A stretch of 64,000 nt of DNA from Gigaspora margarita (GCA_009809945.1 WTPW01000875.1:70622-134621), one strand, 5' to 3'; positions 35,668 to 47,905 are shown, numbered from the stretch's first letter. Made by a program: numbers and translations. Notes: a model not told the origin generated them from the letters alone.

Positions 35668-37408
35668 TACTATTCCTTAAACTGTTTTCTAGGCAAATTT
35701 GTCTAGATTTTTAAATATATTTTTTAAATAAAATAAAATTTTATTAAGAATATGGAGCATATATTATTTATAAAATATTTTTTTTAAAACATATTTTATA
35801 AACTTTATTAAAAAAATTTTTAAAATTATTAATAAACTTTAAAGCAATAAAAGTTTAAGTTTTTATTTTAAAATTTTTACTATAAAATTTTCTTTAGATT
35901 TTCATAAATTTTATATGTTCCTGCCTATAAAAAAATTTTACTTCTAATACAAATTGTAATTTTTACAAATAAATCACAAAATTTGCAACAATCAAGTTGC
36001 AATTCTTTTTATAAACTACAATATTGTATTAAAACAAGGAGCTAGAGCTAATATTTTATAGAGTTCACCAAAAAAAATAAATAATTTTTTTTTGGCTAAT
36101 AAATTTTGTCTATTTTTACCTTATAAGCAACTTAAACATTTTTATAAAATATTAAATACTACTATAAAGGGAGTGACAAAAATTAGGTAATTTTTTAGAA
36201 AAGAGTGAGCAAAAAAAAAGTTGAAATTAAAGGAAGTGGCAATTTAGGGAAGTTGGTAAGTTGTCACCCCCAAGTGGCAGATTTAGGGTTCAAATCCCAC
36301 TGGAAACACTTTAAAAAATAGACCTGTATTCTAGTAACTGTTTCTTGTCGATTGGTTGCTTGGTACACTATCTTGAATGGGAGCATTCAGCGCACAAAAT
36401 CCAAGAAACCAGAGAAATAGAACCCCATTTGGTAAGCCCCAAGTAAGGAGGTAGCAAAGATCCTCGAAGGTGCTACCAAAGCTAGAATACTGGAAACTGG
36501 AGCTGAAGAATCAGATGACAAGACATTTGAGAAGAAGGTCCACCAATCTGGCTACCAGAGTCGCACCAGAGGAAAAGGACCTATGTTCCAGCAGTAGGTC
36601 CTAAGGGAAGAAAGCCATATTGGCCCTTCTGAGCTAACTGGTTTGGAAGTTTGTAAATCTGGTGTAAGGACTAGTAGGACAGTAAAGGTGGGTGCTGGGG
36701 TTGGAGCAAACCTTACAAGGGTGAGAAGTAGGTATTGGTAAGAGGACAGGAGTAATCTTGTCTTGCAAGTATTGGCCTCAGCCATAGCGATAATTACCAA
36801 AGTATAGATAATACCAGTGTAGAACAGGAACTGCTCTACCAAGTTTTCTGTCAAGGATAAATTAGTCCTAAGAGTGGTGATTAGTATTCAGTATAAACTC
36901 TGGTATAGAGGCTGTACTGATGATATAAGATGGGTTAGCAGGCAAAACAAGGATCAGAGGGTTTAAATAGGCAATTCCCATAGTTGGGTTGTAGGTATGA
37001 CAGTTAGTGTAGAACCTTAGGGCAGACCACTTAAATTAGACACCAAAAGTGTATATGTAGCTAGTTGTATTCTCATCATTGTAACAAATACCAGTAGCCC
37101 CTAAGTGGGTTACTGATGGCCCTAATATCTTGAATAAAAATTTCCAAGTCTTGAAGATGAACACTTTAAAAAAAAAAGAAGTTGAAATTATAAATAGGAA
37201 CCTAATCAAATCTATATTAAAAGGGAAGGGTATAGGCCTTGATAAAAATAATCAGGTGATTAATAACATAGCTCTAATATAATCCTTATTTAAATATTAT
37301 CAAAAAAAATTTTAATTAAATATTTTAAACTTTAAAAAATATAGATCATAAACATATTTATAGCAATTTTCTAGGCAATTTGCCTGGATTTGCTTTATAG
37401 TTTAAGGA
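35668..37408. mobile_element. Possible AT-rich TIR element hosting a SINE-like copy
   Basis: TTACTATTCCTTAAACT at 35667 and the inverted AGTTTAAGGAATAAGTA-type text near 37391-37408 face each other, with ctaggcaaatttgtctag and ctaggcaatttgcc just inside. The rest is AT-rich. The borders and the target duplication are not certain. Confidence 0.35.
36230..37178 (+). mobile_element. SINE-like retroposon with tRNA-like head
   Basis: Flanked by the 12-bp duplication AAGTTGAAATTA (36218-36229 and 37179-37190). The head (about 36240-36300) looks tRNA-derived: an A-box-like agttggtaagttgt and a B-box ggttcaaatcc, matching the RNA polymerase III consensus. The ~950-bp body is not coding, and the 3' end runs into aaaaaaaaaagaa. 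Its 3' region (gtagaacctta...tagctagttgtattctcatc, about 37010-37075) is shared with the minus-strand copies at 39318-41161 and 25695-25797. It is long for a SINE. Which LINE mobilises it is unknown. Confidence 0.7.
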
Positions 37409-37909
37409 ATAAGTATTTAATTACGAAATTATATGCTATTGGATAATGATATTTGAATCTCTAAAGTATTTTAATTAATTATAGTATAGTTGTAGTTTAC
37501 TATTTAAAATGGGATTACTAATTTTAAATTCATCTTTTTATATTTTATTTTATTTTATTTTTTTTCAAATAAAAGATATTAGGTCTACAAAAATACAAAA
37601 CAAGAAATAACTGATCATTTTATATAAAACAACTAGCATTAAATAAGGATTATATATAACACATACTTATAAATATTTAATATAAGCAGATGGATTTTAT
37701 TTATGGTATAATTCTTTTACATTTTGAATGTATACTCTATTTATAACATGTATGGCAGTTTTACTATATTTTCTTTTTATATTTGCAAATATAGCAAGTA
37801 TAGTATATTGATAGTTTTGTCTTGAACTACTTTGACAATGATCTTATAGCACTTTTTTAATTGTACTATGTATATTAATTTTTAGAAATAATATATACAA
37901 AATTAAATA

Positions 37910-38085
37910 CATTAAAAACTCTATAAGTGCATGCACTTGGGACCAAACTTTGACAATATGCACTTAGAGAACAGTAAAAAAAGTGCATTTATAGAGGTCA
38001 TATAATATAAATTGGGCCCAAATATAAGAGTGCATTTAGAAAGAGTATGCACTTATAGAGGGGTGCACTTATAGAGGTTTTACTG
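37910..38085. mobile_element. Tc1/mariner-type MITE, TA target
   Basis: The right end in reverse reads CAGTAAAACCTCTATAAGTG, wording widespread in mariner-type MITEs. The left end CATTAAAAACTCTATAAGTG is diverged. TA flanks both (37908-37909 and 38086-38087). The interior repeats gtgcatttataga-type words. Confidence 0.7.
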
Positions 38086-39632
38086 TATATTGATTTTATA
38101 ATGTGTTAAATATTTGAGCATTCTTTTAACAGAGCAGTTCTTTTTGTATACTCTTAAATGCATATTTAATACAGATTCATTGAATAGTTATAAAAATAGT
38201 AAATTACTTAGTCTGAGTTTGAAAGCATTGCATATATGCTATTATTCATGCTACTATTGTTAAGATCAACTATTACTTATTGAAAAGTTTGACCTTGATA
38301 CTTATAATCAATAAATACAAATGCTAGTATAAGTGGAAGCTGAAACTTCTTTGAATTTTTGACCCATTATGTTTATAAATAGTATGTACAAAATTATATT
38401 TAACTAGGTAGATAGAAACATAATTAGATAGAAAATTTTGATAAGAACTTGGAGGTTTACTAACTAATTCGACTATGACATACTTTGGAGAATTTTTTAG
38501 TATTATCATTTTTTTATGAGTTAATGAAGAATCAATAGATTCTTTATTATAAATAATTTGTCAAAGGATTTCCTAAGTACTATTTGCTATGTTATTATTT
38601 GCACAAATATTAATTGTTATAAGAATCTTCATATTAACAGATACTAGTAGAATACTATATAAAGAGTTTTTTTGTATCAGGGTTTGACAAAAATTTAAAA
38701 TAGTTGCTCCTAGTAAGAATAGTTCAATTATATAAATCTTATGCACATAAATATGCAAGTAGTTGATTATTATAAAAATATGCTCTCTTGTTGCATCAAA
38801 ATTAAGTTGAATATGAAAGTTATTTCTTGTAACAAAAAAAGTAGCATCTTTTTACTCTTGGAAGTTAATTCAATTATTAGCAAAAATTCTTGAATATAAA
38901 AGTGGATTTTTGAGCTTCTGCAAGTTTTTTTTTGTACATACTATTAAGAATGCTAGCATATAAACGATCATTTAGTTGCTGCATTTGTTTTTTTTAAAAT
39001 TATAACATGCTTAACATTTAGCCAAAAATTTCTTTCTGTAATATTACTAATTGAACAGGTGCTTGCTAAAAAGGTATTAGATTTATGCTTTAGACAATTT
39101 GATAAATATTTATTATTAGTAGTTGAAATTATATTAAGTTGAGCTAAAAGTTTTCTAGAATATACAATGCAGGATCTAAAACTGGAGGTAATTGTATAAA
39201 ATCACCAACAAATAAAATATTTATTTAGCAAAGAGTTATTATTATCAGTTGCTTTAACTTTCATTAAAAAAGTATGAAACTAAGCAATAAGCTTTTGTCC
39301 AATTATAGATATTTTATTTTTTATTTTTTTTTGGTCTCAAAGTGCCTGTCTTGGAACTTAGCAATCCACAAAGGGATGCTATCATTTGTTATATAGATGA
39401 GAATACAACTAGCCTCTCCTGCAACTTTTGGTTGCCTATTTAAGTAGCCTCCTAAAGGTTCTACACTAGCTATCATACTTGCAATCTACATGCTAGCATT
39501 GTTTAATTAAATTCTCTGGTTCTAGTTCCTCCTGCCAACCTATTTTGTATTACCAGAACATGACGTTCTGGATTCTTGCTCCATAACCTTAGGACCCAGC
39601 CAGGTATTTCTGGTCTTGTGATTCTCAGCAGG

Positions 39633-39919
39633 TAGGGTTCCTCAAACTCAAATCAAATCAAATATTAAGCACATTTGAATTTGATCAAATCAAATAAGCT
39701 TTGATTTGAATTTGATTTGAATTAAAAATTCTGTATTTAAATTTGATTTGATTTGAAATTTTACTTATAAATTATCAAATATTTCAAATATTTGATCAAA
39801 TCAAATCAAATATTCATTGATTTGAATTTGATTTGATTTGAAAATTCTGTATTTGAATTTGATTTGAGTTCAAATATTTGATCAAATCAAATCAAATCAA
39901 ATCAAATTGCAGAACCCTA
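39633..39919. mobile_element. hAT-type MITE made of tcaaatcaaat repeats, TAGGGTTC ends
   Basis: The ends are TAGGGTTCC and, in reverse, TAGGGTTCTG, flanked by TCAGCAGG (39625-39632) and TTAGCAGG (39920-39927), 7 of 8 matching. The interior is almost entirely degenerate tcaaatcaaat / atttgatttga words in both orientations. It shares ends and wording with the large element at 61637-63590. Confidence 0.75.
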
Positions 39920-40000
39920 TTAGCAGGAAACTTGGTAGAGCATCACTGTTTCTGGCACTTACCTACTCTTTGGTAACTTATGCATCTACTGAGGCAGACC

Positions 40001-40463
40001 AGGACCCCAAAATATATATAGATAGGTCAGGTTAATTATAAAATTACTAAAAATGAGAGTAGGCTAAAGCCAGATACATAACGAAATTACCAATTTATAA
40101 CCCAGATCAGTCCGAACAAAACAAAGTGAGAAGGCAAAGACAAAAACACAAAATATATAAAAAAATAGCTATCCAAACCATCTTGTTTGACTAAGTAAAA
40201 GTGTCAGAAATGTGATTTTACTATATATAATCCATTTCCTAATCTAACTCTAACCTAACTCTAACTCTAACTCTAATTAAAAATTGGAAAAATTGGGTAA
40301 TCTCGTGATGTATCTGGCTTTAGCCATCCTCTAAAAATAGAAAGATCTGCAGAAAACCCTTAAAAATAAGCAAAAAATTACTAAAAATAGAAAAGATTTG
40401 TATAAAAATCTTCAAAAATAAGCAAACTAATACCAGATCTATCTATATATATTTCAGGGTTCT
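40001..40463. mobile_element. hAT-type MITE, AGRACCC ends
   Basis: The left end aggaccccaaaatatatata continues to gataggtc. In reverse the right end reads agaaccctgaaatatatata and continues to gatagatc. The flanks GGCAGACC (39993-40000) and AGTAGACC (40464-40471) match at 6 of 8. A run of ctaactctaac words lies inside. No ORF. Confidence 0.6.
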
Positions 40464-42569
40464 AGTAGACCACTTGCAGTCAGGGATTATCCTTAAACTG
40501 CTACTGTTACCTACTACTGCCCTTGTGAAGTTTACCAAACCCCAGTACTGCTATTCCCTTACTAGAATCCTTTTTCCCAGAATTCCAAACTACCAATCCA
40601 GTTAACCCAGAAGGATCAGTTAGTCAGGCTTTAAGATACCTTATGGTTTCCCTTTCTTTGGTCTCTACTTCTATAACATAGTTTCTTTTCTTTAGTGTGA
40701 CTCTAGCAGCCAGGTTGGTATGCCTTTTTTGCCATAGAGGCTCTTGCTCATCCAGTCTTCTAGTCAGTCACTATCCAGTTCCTATAGTACCATCGAAAGT
40801 CTTGCTACCTCTTCACTTGGGTCTTGCCAAGCCCATTTTCTGTTTTATCCTACTTGTTTCCAGGATTTCTGTGCCTTCTTTTCTCTTATGTAACAGTACC
40901 CAAGGCAGTCAGCTTCTAGTTGCCCAGTTGCTTCCTTTTCTCTCATATAACATCACACAAGTCAGTTGGCTCCCGATAATTAGTATGATCCAGGTCACAG
41001 ATCTACTGACCCAACTTGGTATTGCAGGTTGCCATCATACTATAATGCTGTTAGTATAATGTTAAAAGTGAATTTTCCCCTAGTCAGAATTGAACTTGAA
41101 GTCGTCTCGTTATATAGACTTGGGAGTAATAACAAGCTAGCTACACTATGTCACCACACCCATTATGGATATTTTATCTACAATAAGATATTCTATTTTT
41201 GACCAGAATTTTGAAGCTACTGTAATACTTCATTAAATAAATTAGATTGATTTTTGTAGGATTTCTCAAAACAAAATCTAAACACAGAATAAAGTATATT
41301 TTCTGCAATATATGTAGCAGTAATTCCAGTTGGAGCCAAAGCAAGAAGAGTATTATATTGAAGGCAATATCTAAAATAAGAGTAAATAGCCTCTATGACT
41401 TTGGATTTGCCAGTGCCACTAGCACTAGTAGGATGGAGAAATAATTGACAAGGTTTATTTTTACTTGTTGAATAGTTTCTTTGATAATGATTACATACAA
41501 GAAAATAAGCTTTTTTTGTTCATTATTTAAACCAGATGCAAATTTTTCTAAGAGAGCTTTATTTTGTTCTATATTAATATTTAAATGTGTATTATTATGA
41601 TCTAAATAGTGAACATAGATGTTTAGAGGTATATTATTTTCAACAATATTATTATTATTTTTTCAAAGCATTTTTCGAGTTGTTTGACAAATTTTTAAAA
41701 GTTCATCATCATAAATATTCTTTGATATATATTTTTAAATTTAATATTATTTATATTATGAAAGTCCACAAAAAATAAAGAGCTTATTACATGAAATCTT
41801 TCTTGAAACTATAAAAAGTTCATTGTATTATTAACCAAATTTATATTTTTTAAACCAGATTTGATAATATTTACTGGACCAAAGTTTTTTGTCTGAAAAG
41901 TTATATAAAAAATTATTATTATCAAAAATGTCTAATTTATTATCAGTTTTATATTCAGAAAAAGAATGATTAACACAATTGGCCTTTGCAAAAATTGAAT
42001 TTTTCTTTGCAATTTGATGCAATTCCTAGTCTAAAGTAGATTCTTCTAAACATCTATACAATAATTATATATTAGATATTATGAATTTTAGCTAAAAAGA
42101 TAAAAATAAGCTATTTAAAAAAGATTGGCATGCATTATTCTATGTATTGTAATTCTCTTGTAAATCTAGAAAAGTTGCCCATAGCTTAAATAGCATAAAA
42201 ATGCATAATATATAACATTCAGCATTTTTAGCATTATCACTTTTTTGGTATCACTTTATTACTCAAAACAACTACTCTTTTAGCACTCCAATTTCTAATT
42301 CTTTGGATATGATTTTACTTTGAAAATGTACAGAAATATAATCATTAGTAAAATCACTTTTACAAAAAAAAAGTGATTATTTCTTTCTCTTAAACATTAA
42401 TCTAATAATATTATAAGTTCATGAGTATTGATCAGAATTTTTCTAATAGTAGCAGATAATCATGCAAGCACATATTATGTAATAATAATCCTTGATATTG
42501 ATAATTAATATAAAAAATTGGTTGTTATTAATTTTCTATTGAAAGAAGATCTAATAAATGATTTATTTG

Positions 42570-43960
42570 TTGTATTTGGGTCATCTTTGATTATATTCAA
42601 TATTTAAATTATCACAAGATCCATCAATAATTTTAGTAATATTTTGATTATATTTTGCCCACTCTGTTGTAAGATAATGCTCAAATAATGGAAAATATAT
42701 TGTAATGAACTTATTTGGAATATAATAATAAACAATTCCTAATAAATATGCAGAAACTTTTAGGCTTGTAAGTTCAACTTGACCAAATATTTTGTTGAGA
42801 CATTTAGTTACAAGTTTACAAGACTTATTTACTAGATTAGATGAGACTTTATTGGAAAGTTGTGTTAGAAAGATTTTAAAGTTGAAGCACATATTAAAAA
42901 AAACTATGTGTGCTTATATTTAACTTAGTAATAAGGCTATTTGAATTTATAATTTTATTTAACATTCTCTTAAGAAGCTTAAGCATGGTGGGGGGAGGAA
43001 TCAAATTAAACAAACATATTAAAATTGCAAAAAAATAAACACATTATTATTGGTTGACTTATAAGCACGTGACTTATTGGAATCCTAAACTGAGATAAGC
43101 ATTCTGATTGGTCTGTTTAATTTTAGGGAGCTCTTAGATCTGGTAGGGAGAAAAGCGTTAAATGAAATTGTAATTTTAAACAGCCTAAAGTTAGTTATAT
43201 AATAAATATAATCTAGAGCAAGTTTATAAATTGCAATAAATTTTATATCATTATTTTTTCTATATGCTGTTGTTATATAAGGGTTATAATTGTTAATAAT
43301 AGCATAAACATATTGAATAACAATAATGTCTTGATTAAAGAAGATCATACTAGGAGGGTTTACAAGCTCTCTTGAAAAATCAGATCTACATTGTTTTTGT
43401 AGACCTTTATTATATATTTTACATGATTTGGTATAGTAATAATATAATTTACATTTGGCAATTTCAAGTAGATCTAAACAAAATTTTTTTTGTAATCAAA
43501 TGAATTAGAATTAGAAATTAGAAAAAATGAAGAATGCATTTATTTTTCTTCTATGGACTTTGGAGCCTTATGCTCTGCTTTGTGTATTTTATTAGTCAAA
43601 ATATCATTTTCTTTAAAAAGAAAACTAATATTCTCTTTTACAATATTAGTTACATAAGCAAGTAAATTTGGCAAAATGATTTATCAATTTTAAGTCTTTG
43701 ATATAATTCAATTTTTGGATTAGGTAAACCAGAAAGCTATATACAAAATGACAATGAGGTGTTCTATGGTCTTAATATTCAATAACTCTATAAAAATTTT
43801 TACAACACCAAAAACCCCATCTTTTTAGTATTATATCTACTGATTGTATCTAAAAGAAATCTTATTACAATATAAAATATTTAGCAATAGCTAAAGAATC
43901 AAGATGTGCAAGTCAAGCCCCTTCTATTGCTTTTGAAAAATTATCAGATAATAAATTTTT
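42570..43960 (-). pseudogene. Helitron Rep (HUH endonuclease) region, broken
   Basis: On the minus strand: AHLDSLAIAKYF near 43900, a GFWCCKNFYRVIEY / HRTPHCHFV segment near 43820-43755 whose His-x-His is the HUH metal-binding motif, and GLPNPKIELYQRLKIDK near 43725-43685. Next come INNYNPYITTAYRKNNDIKF near 43290-43240 and LALDYIYYITNF near 43220-43190. The last part is KCLNKIFGQVELTSLKVSAY and LLGIVYYY near 42800-42730. This order fits the Helitron N-terminal domain. Frameshifts and stops separate the pieces, so no activity is expected. Confidence 0.75.
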
Positions 43961-44334
43961 TATAAAGATCTGCAGAATTTATATAATAAATAGTAAAGAT
44001 AATCCATTATATAGTGTTGATCTATAAAAATTGCTATAAAAATACAAAATTGATTCTTTTTTTGACTTGATGGTCAGAATTTGATAAAACAACTACCATT
44101 TAATTCAGCTTACCAAGATGGTTCTAATGAGCTATAAATGACCACTAGATAATGAAATTGGAGCTATTAAGTATTTAAACTTATAACTACAATCTGAATG
44201 GCTAGGCAATTACTATAGGCAAACATGTTACATATAGCATATATAACATCTATCATTTTTGAAGTATATTTATATTTTATTTATATGTTTTATCTATATT
44301 ATATATACTATATATATTAATAGTAATAGTTATA

Positions 44335-44945
44335 GATGAGTAAAATTAGTAAATTTTTATTAAAAATGCAATTTTGCCCATCTTTATTTGAAATTGTAAA
44401 AAAATTAAAAGAATATGTACTGAAATAATGCATTGTTTGGTGCTGAACAAGTTTACTTAAAGTTAAAATTTATAATTCATTAGTAAAATTGCACATAATG
44501 CTGAATTTTCTATATTTTTATTGATAAAAATATAGAAAATTCTACATAACGTAAAATTGTGCTAATGAATCATAATTTTTGACCCTAAGTAAGCTTGTTT
44601 TAGCACCAAAAAATATGTTATATATATATATATTTATTTGATTTTCTTAATTTTTCAAATAAGATGAGCAATATTTCATTTTTGACAAAAATTTACAATT
44701 TTACTCATCTTTATTTATAAAATAAAAATATTAAATAATAGTATACCAGAATAATGTATTTTTTGGTTCCAAACAAGTTTACTTAGAGCTTAAAGTTATA
44801 AATTATTAGTAAAATTTTGTATAATGCTGAATTTTCTATATTTTTATTAATAAAAATATAAGAAATTCAGCATTATCAAAATTTTACCAATAAAATATAC
44901 ATTTGACCACTAAAAAAAAAACTTTTTTTGACTCAAAAATACATT
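44335..44945. repeat. Two-unit dyad array, family B modules
   Basis: Two hairpins (about 44440-44615 and 44752-44945) are centred on ttctatatttttattgataa and its inverse. Each starts with gctgaacaagtttactta- or ccaaacaagtttacttaga-like text. They are separated by a second dyad around gatgagcaatatttcatttt. There is no coding content. Confidence 0.65.
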
Positions 44946-45637
44946 ATTTAGATATATAATTATATTTTAAATAAGCTTATTTAATGCCAAAAAATAATAT
45001 ATTAGTAATTAGAATAGCTACATAATATACAAATGCCGTGCAGGACCAGTATGACATGTGTCACATGTAAAATTTAAAATATGAGTAATAGCTGTGCAGT
45101 GCATGATACTGCACAGAACCACAGTTAACTTCAGTAGGTACATGCAACAAGTTTAAACTCATGCTCTAGAAACTTATATTAATTTGTAATAAAAGTTATA
45201 AGTTTTTTGTAATCTTAGTAATTTGATTTCAATAATCATATATAATTATAGCATTAACTAGAAACTACTTGCTTTTAACAAGATATCAGATAAAATGATA
45301 TAGAACAATAAAGGTCAAGGTGATATATTGAATATATAGTTTAAAAAATCTTCTAATCTTATATTTAACAAGCTCTTCAAATTACTATGATATACAAAAT
45401 TTAAAATAAGAGATAGCTGTGCAGTGCTTGATACTGCACACAATTGGGTAGATGCAACAAGTTCATGTTCAAGCAACCTATATAAACTTTAACAAAAAAT
45501 ACAACCTCTTTATAATCTTAGTAATTCGATTTCATTAAACATGCAATTATAGTATTAACCAGAAAATATCTGCATCTAACAAGATATTAGAAGCACCAAA
45601 AACTATGAAGGTTATGGTAACAAAATTGATGTGCAGT

Positions 45638-47299
45638 CAGTGTTTAAACTTGAATTTTTAAATTTTATACAGAATACATTTAATATTTTAATAAAAACTG
45701 CGGAATTAGTATATCAACTTGTGCATTACATTTTTATTAAATTATATATCTGCGGAAAATTAGTTTAATATGTGAAAATAAAATTTTTTAATAAAATTTA
45801 TTTTGTGCAATTTTATTATTACCTGGAATCTGAATACAGTAAAGATCAAAATCTAGAATTACGTATATGTGTATGTATGTATATACATATATACATAACT
45901 GACAAAGCCCAGGGAGTATTAAATACAATAAAACAATAATGAAAAGTTTATTTCAAGTATACAATATATCTTTATATCTATTACTGTGAATTCTAGAAAA
46001 ATTGATAAAAAATTAGCCAAATTTTTTTTTGCCTGAAATATGTAATTATTTCAAACTTTATACAACTGATTCCTATCACTTGCTAATACGAAGTCAATAG
46101 TAGAACATTGTGATTAGCATGCTTTCCTATTTGACTTTAGCATATAAGGTAAAAGGGGGTATTGTGGCGAATTTGTATTATCTTGTGATACAACAACCAG
46201 AATTGGATAATTTTATACCATTCGATTCGTCTCAATGAGACGAATCAAATAGTGGTTAGATCATCCAATTCTGACCACTGGATCACAAGATATTGACGAT
46301 CATGTATGCACGACACTACAATACAAAAATAATTTTGAGGGTATTATGACGAAACGCAAAAGTTAGCTATAAGGTAAGTGCCTTTTAGTACTATGCAAAT
46401 CGACATTTATGCTCTAAGTAAAGTTGTTCGACCTATCAAGTTACGTGTACCCTAAAAGTTTCATAAAATTTGAGCAACTTTTTATTAATTGACTTTTACA
46501 AAATACGCTTCTACGAAAAAATTTAGACTTTTTTCGTAAGAACGTATTTTGTAAAAGNCAATTAATAAAAAGTTGTTTAAATTTTATNAAAATTTTAGGG
46601 TATGCGTAATTTGTCAGTCCGAACAACTTTACTTAGAGCATAAATGTCGATTTACATAGTACTAAAAGGCACTTACCTTATAGCCAACTTTGTATTTCGT
46701 CATAATACCCTCAAAATTATTTTGGTATCGTAGTATATCGTACATAATCGTCAATATCTTGTGATCCAATGGTCGGAATTGCGTGATTTAACCACTATTC
46801 AATTCGTCTCATTGAGACAAATCGAATGGTATAAAAATTATTCAGTTCTGGTCATTGTATCACGATATAGTTCAAGTTCGCCACAATACCCCACCCCCTC
46901 TAAAATCTTTACTTTAGTTACTTTAACTTTGAATGATAATATCTTTTGATCCAGTGATTAGAATTTAATGATTTTTATACCATTAGATTCGTCTTTGTGA
47001 GACGAGTCAGTTGATATCAAAATCATTCGATTCTATTGGATAAGTCACGTGATATCGTCGATCAAAGTTAACTTCGCCACAATACCCCCTTTTACCTTAG
47101 ATTCAAATAAATTTTTTAATAAATGCCCGCAAATTTACCTAATATTAAACCTGCAGAACAAAAAAAATATCTATAATATGTGAAAATTCTGCGGAGCTTT
47201 TTTTCAAATTTGCGGAATCTGCATATATTCTTGAAAAAAAATTGCGAATTAAATTTTTAGTCTGCGCTCTGCAGATTCTGCAGGCTATTTTAAACACTG
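45638..47299. mobile_element. hAT-type element CAGTGTTTAAA with perfect 8-bp TSD
   Basis: CAGTGTTTAAA on both ends in inverted form, flanked by TGTGCAGT at 45630-45637 and 47300-47307, identical. The interior carries repeats of tgcggaatctgc-like words near its ends and the palindromic element 46145-47099. No transposase is visible. Confidence 0.8.
46145..47099. mobile_element. Giant-palindrome TIR element, family B modules
   Basis: The terminal inverted repeat begins TAAGGTAAAAGGGGGTATTG and is perfect over about 27 bp. Almost the whole element is one imperfect palindrome centred near 46525 (acgaaaaaatttagactttt with its inverse). It contains gattcgtctcaatgagacga dyads near 46225, 46800 and 46985, and gctctaagtaaagttgttcg with its inverse near 46415 and 46620. 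Two ambiguous bases (46558, 46588) lie in the right arm. Target duplication not found. Confidence 0.7.
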
Positions 47300-47905
47300 T
47301 GTGCAGTGTGTAATACCATGCAAAACCACAGTCGACTTCAGTAGGTACATGCAACAAGTTTAAACTCATGCTCAAGCAGCCTATATAAATTTGTAATAAA
47401 AGTTATAATTTTTTTATAATCAGTAATTCGATTTCATTAATCACATATAATTATGGCATTAACTAGAAACTACTTGCATTTAACAAGATATTAGAAGGAC
47501 ATAACATAAAACAATAAAAGTCAAGGTGATAAATCTAATATATAATTCTATAAAATCTTCTAATCTTATATTTGACAAGCTCTTCAAATTACTGTGGCAT
47601 ACAAATTTTAAAATAAGGGATAGCTGTCAATGCATGATGCCATGCATGGTCAGATATACACAACAAGTTCAAGCTTATGTTCAAGCAGCCTATGTAAACT
47701 CATAACAAAAAATATAACCTCTTTATAATCCTAGTAATTCGATTTCATTAATTACATATAATTATAGTATTACCCAGAAAATACCTGCATCTAATAGATA
47801 TTAGAAGGACCATAGTATAAACTTCAAAGATTGAGATGACAAATTGAAATATAATTTCAGAAAATCTTCCAATCTTACATTTAACAAGCTTTTCAAATTA
47901 CTGTT

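Larger units (their letters stand above)
39318..41161 (-). mobile_element. SINE-like retroposon inside Helitron helicase
   Basis: Flanked by a 16-bp duplication, ATTATAGATATTTTAT (39302-39317) and ATTATGGATATTTTAT (41162-41177). On the minus strand the head begins gggtgtggtgacatagtgta near 41160 and has an A-box-like gtgtagctagcttgttatta and a B-box-like caagttcaattc. The tail at 39318-39334 is a poly(A)-like run read as T-rich on the plus strand. The 3' part shares gtagaacctt, caaccaaaag and ggctagttgtattctcatct with the copy at 36230-37178. Two MITEs (39633-39919 and 40001-40463) landed in it; without them it is about 1.08 kb. Confidence 0.75.
38240..41470 (-). pseudogene. Helitron Pif1-like helicase, split by SINE-like insertion
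   Basis: Reading the minus strand from about 41440: GASGTGKS-type Walker A (as read, SASGTGKSKVIEAIYSYF), then LLALAPTGITATYIAG, then a Walker B region KIEYLIVDKIS, with Lys where the family has Glu (a G-to-A change), near 41180. The frame stops at the SINE-like insert and resumes at about 39315 with DKISIIGQKLIA. It continues to VGDFIQLPPVLDPALYI (about 39230-39180) and ends with LPLILAFVFIDYKYQGQTF near 38330-38270, the usual C-terminal helicase motif. Several stops and shifts lie between. Confidence 0.8.
38200..43960 (-). mobile_element. Helitron (rolling-circle transposon), dead; ends not located
   Basis: A minus-strand relic encodes Rep (about 43960-42570) followed by a Pif1-like helicase (about 41470-38240), the Helitron gene order. 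I could not find the TC start or the CTRR/hairpin 3' end, so the limits given are those of the recognisable coding part. A SINE-like element (39318-41161) interrupts the helicase. Confidence 0.75.
45030..47905. repeat. ~325-bp tandem repeat array, interrupted
   Basis: Units begin with gctgtgcagtgcatgat (45091) and gctgtgcagtgcttgat (45416), then tgtgcagt (split at 45637/47300) and gctgtcaatgcatgat (47623). Spacing is 325 bp for the complete units; the second unit has lost about 110 bp. Shared internal phrases are acatgcaacaagtttaaact, attatagcattaactagaaa and aatcttctaatcttatattt. A hAT-type element (45638-47299) landed in the third unit. Confidence 0.75.

Noticed and set aside
36240-36300. 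A functional tRNA gene
   Set aside because: A- and B-box-like words are present, but a cloverleaf with a paired acceptor stem is not evident, and the segment is the head of a retroposon with target duplications.
36552-36854. 100-codon minus-strand frame as a gene
   Set aside because: It is inside the SINE-like body in antisense and is not conserved in the copy at 39318-41161.
40253-40290. Telomere-like repeats (ctaactctaacctaac)
   Set aside because: Only a few irregular copies inside a MITE; no tract of perfect telomeric repeats.
40697-41059. 120-codon plus-strand frame as a gene
   Set aside because: It lies antisense within the SINE-like element and has no counterpart in the other full copy at 36230-37178.
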